Below, one piece after another: positions 36,057 to 46,800 of a stretch of 64,000 nucleotides of DNA. The position numbers were made by a program, and so were the translations under genes. How positions within the stretch are numbered: position 1 is the first letter of the stretch; every line of letters starts with the position of its first letter. The stretch is from Atherinomorus stipes (Eukaryota > Chordata > Actinopteri > Atheriniformes > Atherinidae): positions 370,001 through 434,000 of the forward strand of contig JALJCO010007865.1 of assembly GCA_023101725.1 (NCBI GenBank), given 5' to 3'. The notes below the pieces were generated by a model. That model was not told the origin of the DNA, made no database searches, and was given only the letters and a program-made list of their open reading frames with translations.

Positions 36057-37204
36057 TTCAAAGGATAGCTTTCTTTTTTTTCAACCTGGACCTTATTTCT
36101 AGGAGTTTATACGTGCATTTACTCACTGGTAAAATTTCTGCATCACTTTAGGGTGAATCCCATTTCACCCCCTGGCCCTACCCCTCCGTTTTTGCCCCTT
36201 CGTCATGTGTAGGGGTAGGGGTGTCCCAATACCTGTTAGGACAGAGGGGAAGGGCTAAGGGGGAGGGCTATATACCCCTTCAAACAAAGATTTTTCGGGA
36301 GCACACTTCAAACAAAGGGGTATGAAAATCACTGGCAAGATGGCTGCCACAGAGTCCAAAAAACATCCACAAATATAAATATGTCTCTATAAATAAGGTT
36401 TAAAAAGTGTGAAAACCATTGTATTGTCTAGTTTAACGCTGTTTAAATGTTTAACGGTCATTTTCTTTGCAAAATGCGCATGAAAAAAAAATCGCAAGTA
36501 CTACATTGACTCTTCAAATATATAAACGCTACCAGGCTGAAAACCAGCGGTGCTCTGCAGCCCTGATAATTTACAGTGATAGATGATCAATAAAAAATTC
36601 GGCAACATCGCTGCTGGTCTTCATTTACATAAAAGGTCCTTCGTGGGATAAAACACAAGCAGGGATGTCATGCACAAATCGAATTTGCTTGTTGACATTA
36701 ATCCACAGCTGTAGACAGCTGATTTCTCCAGATTTGCGCCGACAGCTCAGCGCACATCTGCTTACACACAAGCCGGCGGAATCACTGATAATGTATGTGA
36801 TTCTTGAAGGGGTGTCCCAATTTGAAGGGGTTGACTTTCACCACTACCCCTCGTAGCTTCGTTTTAAGTGCAAGGGCCAAGGGGTAGGGGTAAAAAAGAG
36901 AATTGGGATTGGGCCTTTGAGTCCTTCGAAAGATATCACATTGAGTTGCCCTTTGGTGTACATCCGGTATAAAGGCGGAGACGGGGCAGTCACTATAGAA
37001 GACATTATCTGCAGCAAAACTCCTTGATTTTCGCCAATACTTTAAGTAGAATGAACGAATGAACGAACGAACAAACGAGTACTATTGTCCTGTGAGTCCA
37101 GGTTTAGCTTTTCGTTAGTTATCACGGTGTTCTACACACTTTTTGGGGCCTTGCGTTGCGCACTTCCGTAGAACAGCTGAGAAGAGCAGCTCGCTGCCCA
37201 GACA
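36057..37204 (+). mobile_element. TTAA MITE, family E, copy interrupted by another MITE
   Basis: Starts TTCAAAGGATAGCTTTC (TTAA mutated to TTCA), then CAACCTGGACCTTATTTCTA. It is interrupted at 36150-36916 and resumes GAGTCCTTCGAAAGATAT through TGCAGCAAAACTCCTTGATT. The right side merges into a LINE fragment near 37205. Confidence 0.7.
36150..36916. mobile_element. MITE F with AGGGTGAATCCCA-type ends
   Basis: The ends are AGGGTGAATCCCATTTC and, read inward, AGGCCCAATCCCAATTCTC. Both are followed by CCCTACCCCT-type blocks. It is nested in family E; the joined host reads CATCACTTTGAGTCC, implying a 2-3-bp TT(T) duplication. No coding sequence. Confidence 0.75.
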
Positions 37205-37392
37205 ACAACAGAAACACAATTTGCGAAACTCTGAACGCACCTCCAAATCCGAGACCATGGTCCTCAAAAGGATTGAGTGTCCTCTCCAGGTCGGGGTGAG
37301 GTCCTGCCCTAAGTGGAGTTCAACTACCTCGGGATCTTGTTCAGGAGTGAGGGAAGGATCGGTGTGGCGTCTGCAGTGACGAAGACTCTGCA
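37205..37392 (+). pseudogene. Rex/RTE-like LINE fragment
   Basis: A frame reads ERTSKSETMVLKRIECPLQV. Another frame, on the same strand, reads VRSCPKWSSTTSGSC or its frameshifted LGILF-type equivalent. This matches the stretch after the reverse transcriptase core (SKTExMVL, then EFKYLGxLF) of the teleost LINE also seen at 57358-58790. Short, frameshifted, dead. Confidence 0.6.
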
Positions 37393-38050
37393 TTAGGGCT
37401 GTAACGGTACACAAAAATCACGGTTCGGTTTTTCCTTGGTACGGAAATGGATTTTTTTTTTTAACAAATATTAACTGTCTTGTGTTTTATCAACAAGTTA
37501 ACTAAACTTTAACATCACAGCCGAGTTCATACTACATACCCGAGCCAGTGTTTTCCCTACCATTATACTCGCAGGACGCCACCCTACCAGACCCAGCACC
37601 GCCTACAAAGTCAGGTTAATTTATCCTGATCTGGTTTTCTATCCAGCACCAGTTCACAGACTGGTTTCAGGTCTCCTTTCCTCTAGAAAAGGTTTATATT
37701 GAGCTCTTTGTGTAAAAACTAAACTTATGTTAGTTATCAGATTTACATGATAGCATGTTGCTGCTCTCTGAGTTTCTGTGGTGCGACCACCCACAGACAC
37801 GCGCACATCCACGGGATGAGCGCGCACGGTGCCTCAGACATCAAAAATGGATCATGTTTCCACTCTGGATGTTACATTTGAGCCTGTTTACTCGACCGCC
37901 TCGATCTAAAGACCAAGAAGTTTTGGCTGCATTGTTTCAATCATGTGACCAACTGATGCATTATTTTGTCATCTGTGCGTGTTGAGCTGCTCCCGGGATT
38001 TTAAAGAGAGGGAGTAAGTTTAAGTCAATTTGTGATAACTTGACTTTCCA
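37393..38050. other. Possible hAT left end; otherwise unassigned
   Basis: Begins TAGGGCTGTAACGGTACAC and ATCACGGTTCGGTTTTTCC, typical of the start of a fish hAT element, with no right end found. The remainder has no gene. Confidence 0.4.
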
Positions 38051-38150
38051 AGACCAAAACCACTGCTGAGCAAAAAGAACATAAAGGCTCGTCTCAGTTT
38101 TGCCAAAAAGCATCTTCATGATCCCCAAGACTTTTGGGAAAATATCATAT
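38051..38150 (+). pseudogene. Tc1 transposase fragment
   Basis: About 100 bp, nearly identical to 39232-39345 of the Tc1 element downstream, including CAAGACCAAAACCACTGCTG and GATCCCCAAGACTTTTGG. An isolated fragment without ends. Confidence 0.8.
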
Positions 38151-38334
38151 ATGATTCAATCACGTCCAAAACTGAAGGTTTTTAGAGGAGGTTTTCTCGC
38201 GATTATTCATCCTTTCTGATATCAGAAAGCACCAGATTAGAATGAAATCTGCTTGAGTTGTCCTGGAAAATTATTTTTCCTCCCTCCACTTTGTCTCTGC
38301 TTCATCTCTTTAAAAAAATATAAGCGACAATTGT

Positions 38335-38480
38335 AAAACATTTCTCCAAAAGCCTGGGGTGGAATTTATTAGTCTATGTTGTGATAACTTGACTTGTACT
38401 GTAGCAGCTGGAGAAGTCCTGAAAATGTCCTGGAAAAGTCCTGGAAAATGACTTCAAGAAAAGAGTGGGAACCCTGTATA
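38335..38480 (-). mobile_element. Partial copy of element J
   Basis: CCTGGGGTGGAATTTATTAG through GAGTGGGAACCCTG is the reverse complement of the left end of element J at 59981-60110. Only one end is present. Confidence 0.7.
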
Positions 38481-38887
38481 AGTCTATGGATGTAAATACA
38501 GCTGTGTGAAAAAATGTTTGCCCCCTTCCTGATTTGTTACTTTTTTGCATGTTAGTCACCCTTAAAGGTTTCAGATCATCAAACACATTTAAATGTGAGA
38601 CAAAGATAACACAACTAAACACAAAATGCAGTTTTTAAATGAAGATTTTTATTAGTAAGAGGGGAAAAAAATCCAAACCTCCATGGTCCTGTGTGTAAAA
38701 ATGATTGCCCCCTCTGTGAAAACATAAACGAACTGTGGTTTATCACATCTTTGGAAAGCTGAGTTCAATTTCTCCAGCCACACCCAGGCCTGATTACTGC
38801 CACACCTCTTCTCAATCAAGAAATCACTTAAATAGGACCTGCCTGATGAAGTTAAGTAGACCAAAAGATCTTCAAAAGCTAGACATC

Positions 38888-39906
38888 ATGCTGCCATCCA
38901 AAGAAATTTAGGAAAAAATGAGAAAAACAAAGTCATTGAGATCTATCAGTCTGGAAAAGGTTACAAAGCCATTTATAAAGCTTTGGGACTCCAGAGAACC
39001 ACAGTGAGAGCCATTATCCACAAATGGTGAAAACATGGAACAGTGGTGAACCTTCCCAGGAGGGGCCGGCCGACCAAAATGACCCCAAGAGCACAGCGAC
39101 GACTCATCCAAGAGGTCACAAAAGACCCCAGAACAACATCCAAAGAACTGCAGGCCTCACTTGCCTCAATGAAGGTCAGTGTTCATGACTCCACCATAAG
39201 AAAGAGACTGGGGGGCAAAAATGGCTGCATGGCAGAGTTCCAAGACCAAAACCACTGCTGAGCAAAAAGATCATAAAGGCTCGTCTCAGTTTTGCCGGAA
39301 AGCATCTTGATGATCCCCAAGACTTTTGGAAAAATACTCTGTGGACTGACGAGACAAAAGTTGAACTTTTTGGAAGGTGGAGGTCCCATTACATCTGGCG
39401 TAAAAGTAACACGGCATTTCAGAAAAGGAACATCATAGCAACAGTAAAACATGGTGGTGGTAGTGTGATGGTCTGGGGCTGTTTTGCTGCTTCAGGACCT
39501 GGAAGACTTTCTGTGGTAAATGGAACCATGAATTCTGCTGTCTACCAAAAAATCCTGAAGGAGAATGTCCGGCCATCTGTTGGTGATCTCAAGCTGAAGC
39601 GCACTTGGGTTCTGCAGCAGAACAATGATCCAGAACACACCAGCAAGTCCACCTCTGAATGGCTTAAGAAAAAAGACTTTGGAGTGGCCTAGTCAAAGTC
39701 CCCACCTGAATCCCATTGAGATGCTGTGGCATGACCTTAAAAAGGCGGTTCATGCTGGAAAAGCCTCCAATGTGGCTGAATTACAACAATTCTGCAAAGA
39801 TGAGAGGAACAAAATTCCTCCACAGCGCTGTAGAAGACTCACTGCCAGTTATCACAAACGTTTGATTGCAGTTGGTGCTGTTAAGGGTGGAACAACCAGG
39901 TATTAG
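38888..39906 (+). pseudogene. Tc1-family (DD34E) transposase pseudogene
   Basis: ATG at 38888 starts MLPSKEI, followed by TAG at 38909. After a frameshift come VIEIYQSGKGYKAIYKALGL (paired DNA-binding domain), a TGA at 39028, and LPRRGRPTKMTPRAQRRL. A second frameshift near 39230 leads to LWTDETKVELFG (first catalytic Asp) and GGGSVMVWGCFAASGPGRL. The second catalytic Asp is Asn here: codon AAC at 39621 in QQNNDPEHTSK. A third frameshift near 39680 precedes HLNPIEMLWHDLKKAV (catalytic Glu). It ends GGTTRY at 39906. Confidence 0.92.
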
Positions 39907-39952
39907 GTTTAGGGGGCAATTACTTTTTCACACAGGGCCATTTTAGTTTGGA

Positions 39953-39973
39953 CCCCCCCCCCCCCCCCCCCCC
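39953..39973. repeat. C21 homopolymer
   Basis: Twenty-one consecutive C inside the Tc1 element, just before its right inverted repeat. Confidence 0.95.
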
Positions 39974-40134
39974 ACTAATAAACATCTTAATTTAAAAAGT
40001 TGCATTTTCTGTTTACTTGTGTTATCTTTGTCTCACGTTTAAATTTGTTTGATGATCTGAAACATTTAAGTGTGACAAACATGCAAAAAAGTAAGAAATC
40101 AGGAAGAGGGCAAACACTTTTTCACACAGCTGTG

Positions 40135-41162
40135 AGTCATTTATTGTAAGTGTTTGGGTAGATTTTGATGTGAGATGATGTTACTGTCACACAAGAGCAA
40201 CAGCTGAGTACTTTCGTGTTGTGGGCCATATAGTTAGGTAGCTGGCATACCTCCTGCTGCAACCTGACAGCAGAACCTCTGCAGATAAATCAACATCATC
40301 TCCTCTGCCTGGAAACAGGAGCTCTGGAAAATGGCCCAGATTCCTCCATACTGTGCCCTGATTGGTCCAGGTCCGGCCCAATTTTATATGTTGCAGGTGC
40401 ACTGAGTTTTTATTTATTCAAAAGGACAAATCTGCCTCATATTCCGTCTGGACATGTGTGGGCATGGGCGCGCCGGTCTGCAGGGATTTGGACAGGTGTT
40501 TGTTGATCACCATTTTTAACATCAAAGGATCAAAATTTGCTTCAGTGTTTTTTTCACTGTGATCGTTCAGTGAGTTAAAATATGAAATTAACCGTTATAA
40601 TAGTAAAACACCATCATTGGATATCTGGACGTTGACCTCTTAAACCAATAATTTATTGCAGATCACGTTGACTCCATACAGCTTCTTTTACAATAGCAAG
40701 CAGTGATGAAGTCCTTTAGTGTCGTGACTGGAAGTTGGGTCTCTGCTCTAACTTCTGGTACTGGTGTTGCAAATATCAGTAAAGCAGAAACCATGTCTTA
40801 TCTGACCTGTCTTATATTACAAATCCGACCCTTTCCTTTTGTAGCGTAGCTGAACAGGCGATGCACCGAACAAACTTCATATGCTTTCATTAATAATTTC
40901 ATATCAATTAAAACTTTTGATCCTTTTTAATGACTCCCTCAGAAGCGTTCCTCATGCCAGTCTGTTCCCAGTGTGTTTGATCTAAAAAACTGTGTTTGGG
41001 GGGCAACCGTGCCAGGCTTTTTGTCTTTTATGTGTCAAATAGTCACAGTGTTGCCTGGAGCTCTTTGTCTTGAATACCAGCTTGTTTAAGGCTCTGATGA
41101 CCATCATGGCAGCGTCTCATTTTAAAGTGGTTGTCACCATTATTTCTGTATGGAAAACTTAT
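40135..41162. other. No gene seen
   Basis: AT-rich unassigned DNA with no convincing exon or repeat end. Confidence 0.45.
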
Positions 41163-41393
41163 TTAAAGGTACAGTCCAGAGTTTCCCCTATGAAAATAAA
41201 CGCTTGACTTGTGCGAGTAAAATCCGTCTCAATCTTCACTTTTGGGCCTCTACTCTCGTGTGGCAGTGACTTTGAAACTCCTTCTCCCCTGACTGCATTT
41301 TGCTTTGGTGTGTTGGGGAAGTTTCTGACGGGCTCTTAGTTTGGAGAGTATATACAAACAGAAACGGGGGAAAACTCCGGATACTACCTTTAA
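41163..41393. mobile_element. TTAA-flanked MITE, family D
   Basis: A 223-bp element (41167-41389) between TTAA tetranucleotides. The ends are AGGTACAGTCCAGAGTTT and, read inward, AGGTAGTATCCGGAGTTT, with CCCC following in both. Small and well preserved. Confidence 0.85.
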
Positions 41394-41613
41394 ATAGGCT
41401 AAGCTTTGAAGATATTTTTAAAGGAGACTGCCATACTACATTTGTTAGAGCTGTAAATCAGAAGTTTGATCATATTGCAATGTTTTATCAGTTCCTGTTT
41501 GCCATAGATACAATTCTGATTCAACGATATTCTGTTTGTAGACTGATTCTACAATCAATTTCATTCAAATAACAAAAAGTGGCTGTATTTTTTCCTTTTG
41601 TTCACTGTATATC

Positions 41614-41813
41614 AGGGTGTCAGACTGTTTGCAGATGGCTGCAGGTTTTCATTCCAGCCAAACAGGAGGACACCAGACTCCACTCATCTCATCAAGTCTT
41701 CAGGTTAGGACTGAACTCTCTTGGTAAGATGAGTCTGATGTGCTTCTGCTTGGTTGGAATGAAAACCTGCAGCCACACGGCCTTTTCTGGCACCAGTTTG
41801 AGACCTCTGCTGT
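41614..41813. mobile_element. Fold-back hAT-like MITE
   Basis: Two arms of about 90 bp are inverted: TGGCTGCAGGTTTTCATTCC at the left, and its complement within CTTGGTTGGAATGAAAACCT at the right. The outer ends CAGGGTGTCAGACTG and, inward, GAGGTCTCAAACTG resemble hAT ends. Confidence 0.75.
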
Positions 41814-41911
41814 AAATACTTGTTTCTATTTCTTCTTCTTTTTCCTTTATTTTCTATTTAGCTTGAATACACGCTCTTATTATTCTCCTATTTTCACCTA
41901 TTCCTTACAAT

Positions 41912-42640
41912 TAGTGTTGTCACGATACCAGAAATCCAGTAGTCGATACCAATACCAGTAAATTTCCACGGTACTTGATACCAAATGCCAAACCCCCCCA
42001 AAAAAAAAAAAAAAAACACTGCAATGTATCCACCTTTATTAAATTATTTACCTCTTTACAAGGTAAAAAACCTGAACAGATGAATAAAATCTGCCTGCAG
42101 TGGCATTTTGCCTTCAAGTATTCACAACAAACATTCTTTTGTAACTTTAATGAATAGAGTTTAATCAATCATGAACAAATAAAAAGAAAACAACATAAAT
42201 ACAATAATAAAACAGGTCTCCAATGGCATGAAGCCTTCATGTATTTGAAAGAAAACAAACAACATTGTGTTCAATGCTTTCTATGAGCCCTGAAAATGCC
42301 AGCAACCACAGATCTGAACATTTTATATAATGAATAAAGTTTCAAACAACTCAATGGGAAATTAAAGGATAAGAGATAACTACACACAGGTGTGAGCACA
42401 TCCATTTGGAGTGAAGCAGTTTTAGACTGTCTATTGATTCGTAAACATGATGATGATTGATCACCCTCCAAGAAAACTATTTGTAAAGTTTGATTTATTA
42501 TCTTCAAAGCCTTATTACCGATTGAAGCGCGCTGAATTCCAGCTGTGCCACAGTTTTGTTTCAAACTTCACAGAGGAAGCTGCGCGTCATGGTGTTCTAG
42601 ACTGCATCGTGCATTATAACTGTATAATGCATGGCCACTT
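41912..42640. mobile_element. hAT-like element, left part only
   Basis: Starts TAGTGTTGTCACGATACC, followed by TAGTCGATACCAATACCAG, a familiar teleost hAT end. No matching right end is found; the sequence runs into the polypurine tract at 42653. Confidence 0.5.
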
Positions 42641-42650
42641 TCTTAGGTCC

Positions 42651-42652
<2 letters not shown>

Positions 42653-42688
<36 letters not shown>

Positions 42689-42815
42689 AGGGGGAGGAAG
42701 AAAAGGGGAGGGGGAGAGGGGAGGGGGGGGGGGGAGGGGAGGAAGAAAGGGGAAGAGGGGGGAGGAGGAGGGAACCGGGAGAAGAGGAGGAAAGAAAGAA
42801 AAGGAAAAAAGAAAG

Positions 42816-42846
<31 letters not shown>

Positions 42847-43640
42847 AAAAGAAGAAAGAAAAAGAAAAAGAGAAAGGGAAAAGGAAAAGGAGGAGGAAAA
42901 CGGGGAAGGGAGGGGGGAGAGAAGAGAAAAAAAAGGAAAGAAAAAAAAAAAAAAGAAGAAAAAAGAAAAGGAAAAGAGAGAAAAAGAAAAAAAAAAAGGG
43001 AAGAGAGGGGGGGGGGGAGGGAAAGAAAGGGGCAGCAGAGGAAACAAGGAAGGGAGAGGGGGAAGGGGAAAGAAAGGACAAAGGGGGGAGGGAAAAGGGA
43101 AAGGGGGGAAGGAAGAAAAGGGGAAAGGAGAGAGGAGGGGGGAGGAAAGGAAAGGAGAAAGGGGAGGAGGGGGGGGGGAGAAAGAAGAGGGAGAAGGAAA
43201 AGGGAGAGGGAGAGGGGGGGAGGGGGAAGGGGGGGGGAAGGGGGGGGAGGAGGGGGGGGGGGGAAGAAGAAAAGAAAGGGAAAAAGAAGGGAAAAAAGGA
43301 GAACGAACAAAAAAAAAAAAAAAAGGGGAAGGAGGACCCGGGAAAGAAGGGGGGGAGGAGAGAGAAGGAGGGAGGGGAGGGGGGGGAGGGGGGGGGGGGG
43401 GGGGGGAAAAGGGAGGGAAGGGGGAGAGAAGAGAGGAAAGAGGGAGGGGGGGAAAGGGGGGGAGGAGAAAAAAAAAAAGGAAGGCAGGGGAGGAAAAGAA
43501 GAAAGGGAGGGGAGGAAAGGGGGGGGGGAGGGGGGGAGAGAGGAGAGAGAGAGGGGAAAAAGAAAAAAACGGGGGGGGGGGAGGGGCGCAACCCAGAAGG
43601 GACCCGGGGAAAAAGGGGGAAGGGAAGGAAGGAGGGATTT
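42653..43640. repeat. Polypurine tract, about 1 kb
   Basis: It starts with a G34 run (42653-42686). Nearly every base after it to 43640 is G or A on the plus strand, with only a handful of C and T. There is no regular period; instead it has irregular mixtures of GGGG, GAAG and AAAA. The frames of 325-408 codons across it (Gly/Lys/Arg/Glu on plus, Pro/Phe/Ser/Leu on minus) are composition artefacts. It abruptly truncates a family B MITE on its right. Confidence 0.9.
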
Positions 43641-43972
43641 CTTCACCATGCTAACAAACAGCTAGCTAATTAGCTTCTCAACCCTGAAGCTACAGATGTG
43701 CTGTCTTCACTTCTAGTGCGGAGGGGAAGGTTACCTGCCTTCCCCTTGGGCGGATATAAACCCACGTGGGATACGCCATTTTCGATGTGATGTAGAAGCG
43801 AAAGGCTTTTCCCGATTCGCTATTTTCTCCGTATTGTTTCAATGAAGAGGAAACACAGCCGATGGAGGTAATGCACTGCTAGCAAGCGCAGCATGCGTAA
43901 GTAACCAGGGGTGACCTTCCGTATTTCAAAAGGAGCAAGTTAACCTGGTTTTCAGTGGAAGGAGATCTTTAA
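43641..43972 (-). mobile_element. TTAA MITE, family B, truncated copy
   Basis: Reverse complement of the left half of family B (compare 26854-27180): AAGCTAGCTAATTAGC-type sequence near the tract through TTTTCAGTGGAAGGAGATCT, then TTAA at 43969-43972. The other half is missing where the polypurine tract begins. Confidence 0.75.
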
Positions 43973-45189
43973 ATCTATGAACATTAAATTATTATAAATT
44001 GGACTGATTTATGATATTAGAATTAATCATTTACTAAAAATTTATGATGTGAAAATCTACGATGATGATGATGACAAACTACGATGATCTATGATGAATC
44101 TATGATGGTATCATGCACATCAATTTCAGCAAGTAAACTATAAAATGTACCCATGGGACAGTAGAGAGCAGAGGTGGTGATGAATATGTCAGACATTTAA
44201 ACTGCAATACTGTTTGAAAATATTTAAATTTGATAGTTAAAGTGCCATTACATTGACAAGGTGAACACATCTCAGTCTGTACAGGCTGGTGATGCTCTGT
44301 TTGCTCATATTCCGTTTACTCCTCCATCAAAACATATGACAATCCTGCTGCTTTACGCAGCTTCTACTTTCAGTTTTGTCACATTTTCAACAGTGGACAT
44401 AACCAGCTGGTGGTCTTTCTATGTTATGCTCTTTTAGTATTTATTGTCCTTTTTTAAAAAATAAGACAAATTCTGTAACTCTGACAGCCTGGCTTGCTGA
44501 TTAAATTTGAGAAACACAAATTCTAATCAATGAACAAGTTCCTGTCAGCTGGATGAGGAGCTTGGATGAGCATAATCCATGGAGAACATTCTCTGACCCT
44601 GAAGTCTCCATCAAACCACACAGGGTTATAAACAACCATCGCCACATAGAAATAACAAACGCTGCAACTTCATTAGTTCTTTGCCAATATTTACAGAAAG
44701 AAGTGCAGAAATCCAGCAGTTGTGATCTAAGGAGTCCTCGTTGTAAAGATTTACCATATGTCTTTATTTCCCAGGCAGAGGATGTCGTTGAGCATTATTC
44801 AATAGGCGCCTTCGATATCAACTGCTTGGTCTGCGGCTCAGGGTCAGGGATGATATGAGCCATCTCTGACATGATAAATGTGTTTTTCTCCCGCACTCAC
44901 ACCTTCTCAAAGAGAAACATAATAACAAAAGTTTTCTCCCAAACTTTCTTTTTACCTCTTGTTTCTCTTCTTTAACCCCCACCAGCTTCTCCTCTGTTTC
45001 CTGTGGAACAGAAGGGGAAGATGGGGTGATTTGTTGGGTGGGGAGGGGGATGTCTGATTGCTATGCATTGTTTAGTTTCTTTCATTAATGCTGGGTGCCA
45101 GTTGAGGGCTACAGATGAACAATAGCAGGGGCCCCAGGCGTGGATCAATAGCAGATTGCTGATAGTGCCCCGTCCATTCTCCCCACCAG
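43973..45189. other. No confirmed gene; one weak exon-like segment
   Basis: Includes ATGATG-rich sequence at 44060-44110. A 101-codon frame lies at 44553-44858. Within it TTTATTTCCCAG followed by GCAGAGGATGTCG gives a fair acceptor, with 27 open codons starting AEDVVEHYSIGAFD, but no good donor. From 45080 the sequence becomes GC-richer. Confidence 0.35.
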
Positions 45190-45243
45190 ATTACATGATG
45201 AATGGGCTGGTCCATACACAGTGACAGGGCTGGCCAGGCTCAG
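45190..45243 (+). CDS. Candidate internal coding exon, gene unknown
   Basis: A 54-bp segment between a strong acceptor (CATTCTCCCCACCAG ending at 45189) and a strong donor (CTCAG then GTAAGG at 45244). One frame is open, starting after one base: LHDEWAGPYTVTGLARL, with two bases left over at the end. The other two frames have stops. The sequence around it is GC-richer than its neighbours. No family recognised. The short length makes chance possible. Confidence 0.3.
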
Positions 45244-45723
45244 GTAAGGCCCAGTGCCTTCTGGATATCACAGCCTCTGTGTCTCTGTGCTGGTTGTATG
45301 TGACAGAGCGTCTGTATGGGTCAAAGTATAAATGCCTTTTTTATAAATTGTATAATCTGAGTGTGTATGGCTGCTCCTATAAAAATATGTTTTTTTATTT
45401 GTGGTGGTGACATGTCTGTATGTGAATTGACTGAGAATATCATGTTAATTGGGTTTTATAATTAGCTGATACATGCAAATATGAGCAAAGGCCCCTTGTT
45501 TAAAAGCATTTTGTGGGTGAGTAAGCTCTTTTACAGGACTTATAGATGACCTTTCAAGTCCTTGTATGTAAAGGTAAAGCAGCTCGGTCATATGCAACAG
45601 TGTTGTCCAAGAGAATCAGTTCTTCAAAAACCACCATATTCTCAAAAGGCACTGTCAGACTGTAGAAACCTATTGGAGTTTCTATAAACTTTTCGTGAAC
45701 CAGGCCGTTTTTTTGCGCATTTG
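45244..45723. other. No gene seen
   Basis: AT-rich. It contains CATGCAAATATGAG near 45473 (an octamer-like ATGCAAAT), which alone is not evidence of function. Confidence 0.4.
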
Positions 45724-46112
45724 GACACGTAAGAACTAGGGACCTCGGCCCCCAGTTCCTATAACCTTTTTAGCTCCTACTCCGAGGCAGGGTCTTTTCG
45801 GGGTTCCATAGGAACTGAAATACGTAGATGTTTGGTGATTGGTAGAACTGGCAAGCCACACACCTTGCGTAATATAATAGCTTTGAATAAAAGAGATGAG
45901 AAACCTCAGTTTTGCATTAGATCTGCTGGGGGATAAATTTGTCACTGTCATAGATGATTGCGTCACACATGGTCCCTTTCAAGGTCCTCCCTCATGTGCG
46001 AACACAATGTCATGGGGAAGGGGTAGTTATTATAGGTGCATACGGACAGAGAGGTTCTAAGAACGCAGGTTCCTAGAACTATGCGTCCCGAGTCTAGTTA
46101 TAAGAACCACCC
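45724..46112. repeat. Probable dispersed repeat (GTTCCTA-rich)
   Basis: AGAACTAGGGACC and CAGTTCCTATAACC at the left and GGTTCCTAGAACTATGCG with GTCTAGTTATAAGAACC at the right suggest inverted ends of a teleost MITE, but the match is loose. Confidence 0.4.
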
Positions 46113-46612
46113 TTTATTTACACAGATAGCCTGAAGTTATAAATGATTTACCTCGAATGTTCTGTGGAGTGGTTAAGATCGTTTTTAATGACAGGCTAGC
46201 AGATTCCAATTGACTCACACTAGCATTAGCATCGGCGACCTCCTGGAACTAGAATAACGGAATGAAATATGTTGAAACTGTCTCCAGCAATAAGTAGTAT
46301 CTTAGCTCACTCAAAAATGAGGCCCTATGTCAAAAATCTTAAACTTTGAATGTATCCCTCATGGTGGCATGGATTTTAGCCAATGCATCCACCAGACGGC
46401 AGAGCAGAGTTTACTTCTGAGCTCAGACATAAGTTTTAATTCAATTTAATTATATTCAATTCATTCCAAAAATGTTATTTAAAACACTGGACTTTAAACA
46501 CAAAACGTTTCAGTGTTTGTTCAAACACCTTCCTCCGTTGTTTGCTGCACAGGAAGTAGCACTGGCATTTGTACACCAAATGATCACCTTACTCAGGTCA
46601 CATGACCTAATT
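46113..46612. other. No gene seen
   Basis: Unassigned AT-rich DNA. Confidence 0.4.
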
Positions 46613-46800
46613 AATTCAATTCAATTCAGCTTTATTTATATCACACTACTTCACTACGATGAACTCTCAGGGCACTTCACAGACAGATCAACTTAAGCCA
46701 ATTCATAATAGCCTAGCTAAGGAAACCAACAGATTGGAGACGGTCAAGTCAAGATTCGGTCCAGTCAGACTACAGCAGACATGGGGACAGAGGAGGAACT
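46613..46800 (+). repeat. AATTCAATTCA/CTTTATTTATAT-type dispersed repeat
   Basis: AATTCAATTCAATTCAGC then TTTATTTATATCACAC and, further on, GAAACCAACAGATTGGAG, the signature of a very common percomorph interspersed repeat. No A or B box is visible. Confidence 0.65.

Larger units (their letters stand above)
38497..40134 (+). mobile_element. Tc1-like transposon, full length but inactive
   Basis: About 1634 bp (38499-40132), with both ends reading CAGCTGTGTGAAAAA inward and inverted repeats of roughly 145 bp or more. The flanks are TA on the left and TG on the right (mutated TA). It holds one transposase pseudogene and a C21 run (39953-39973) near the right inverted repeat. Confidence 0.9.

Noticed and set aside
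42447..43673. Overlapping frames of 325-408 codons on both strands
   Set aside because: They are produced by the polypurine tract. The peptides are Gly/Lys/Glu or Pro/Phe/Ser/Leu only, with no domain.
44774..44860. Exon starting AEDVVEHYSIGAFD after TTTATTTCCCAG
   Set aside because: The acceptor is fair, but there is no usable donor and the frame ends after 27 codons. Kept only as a note.
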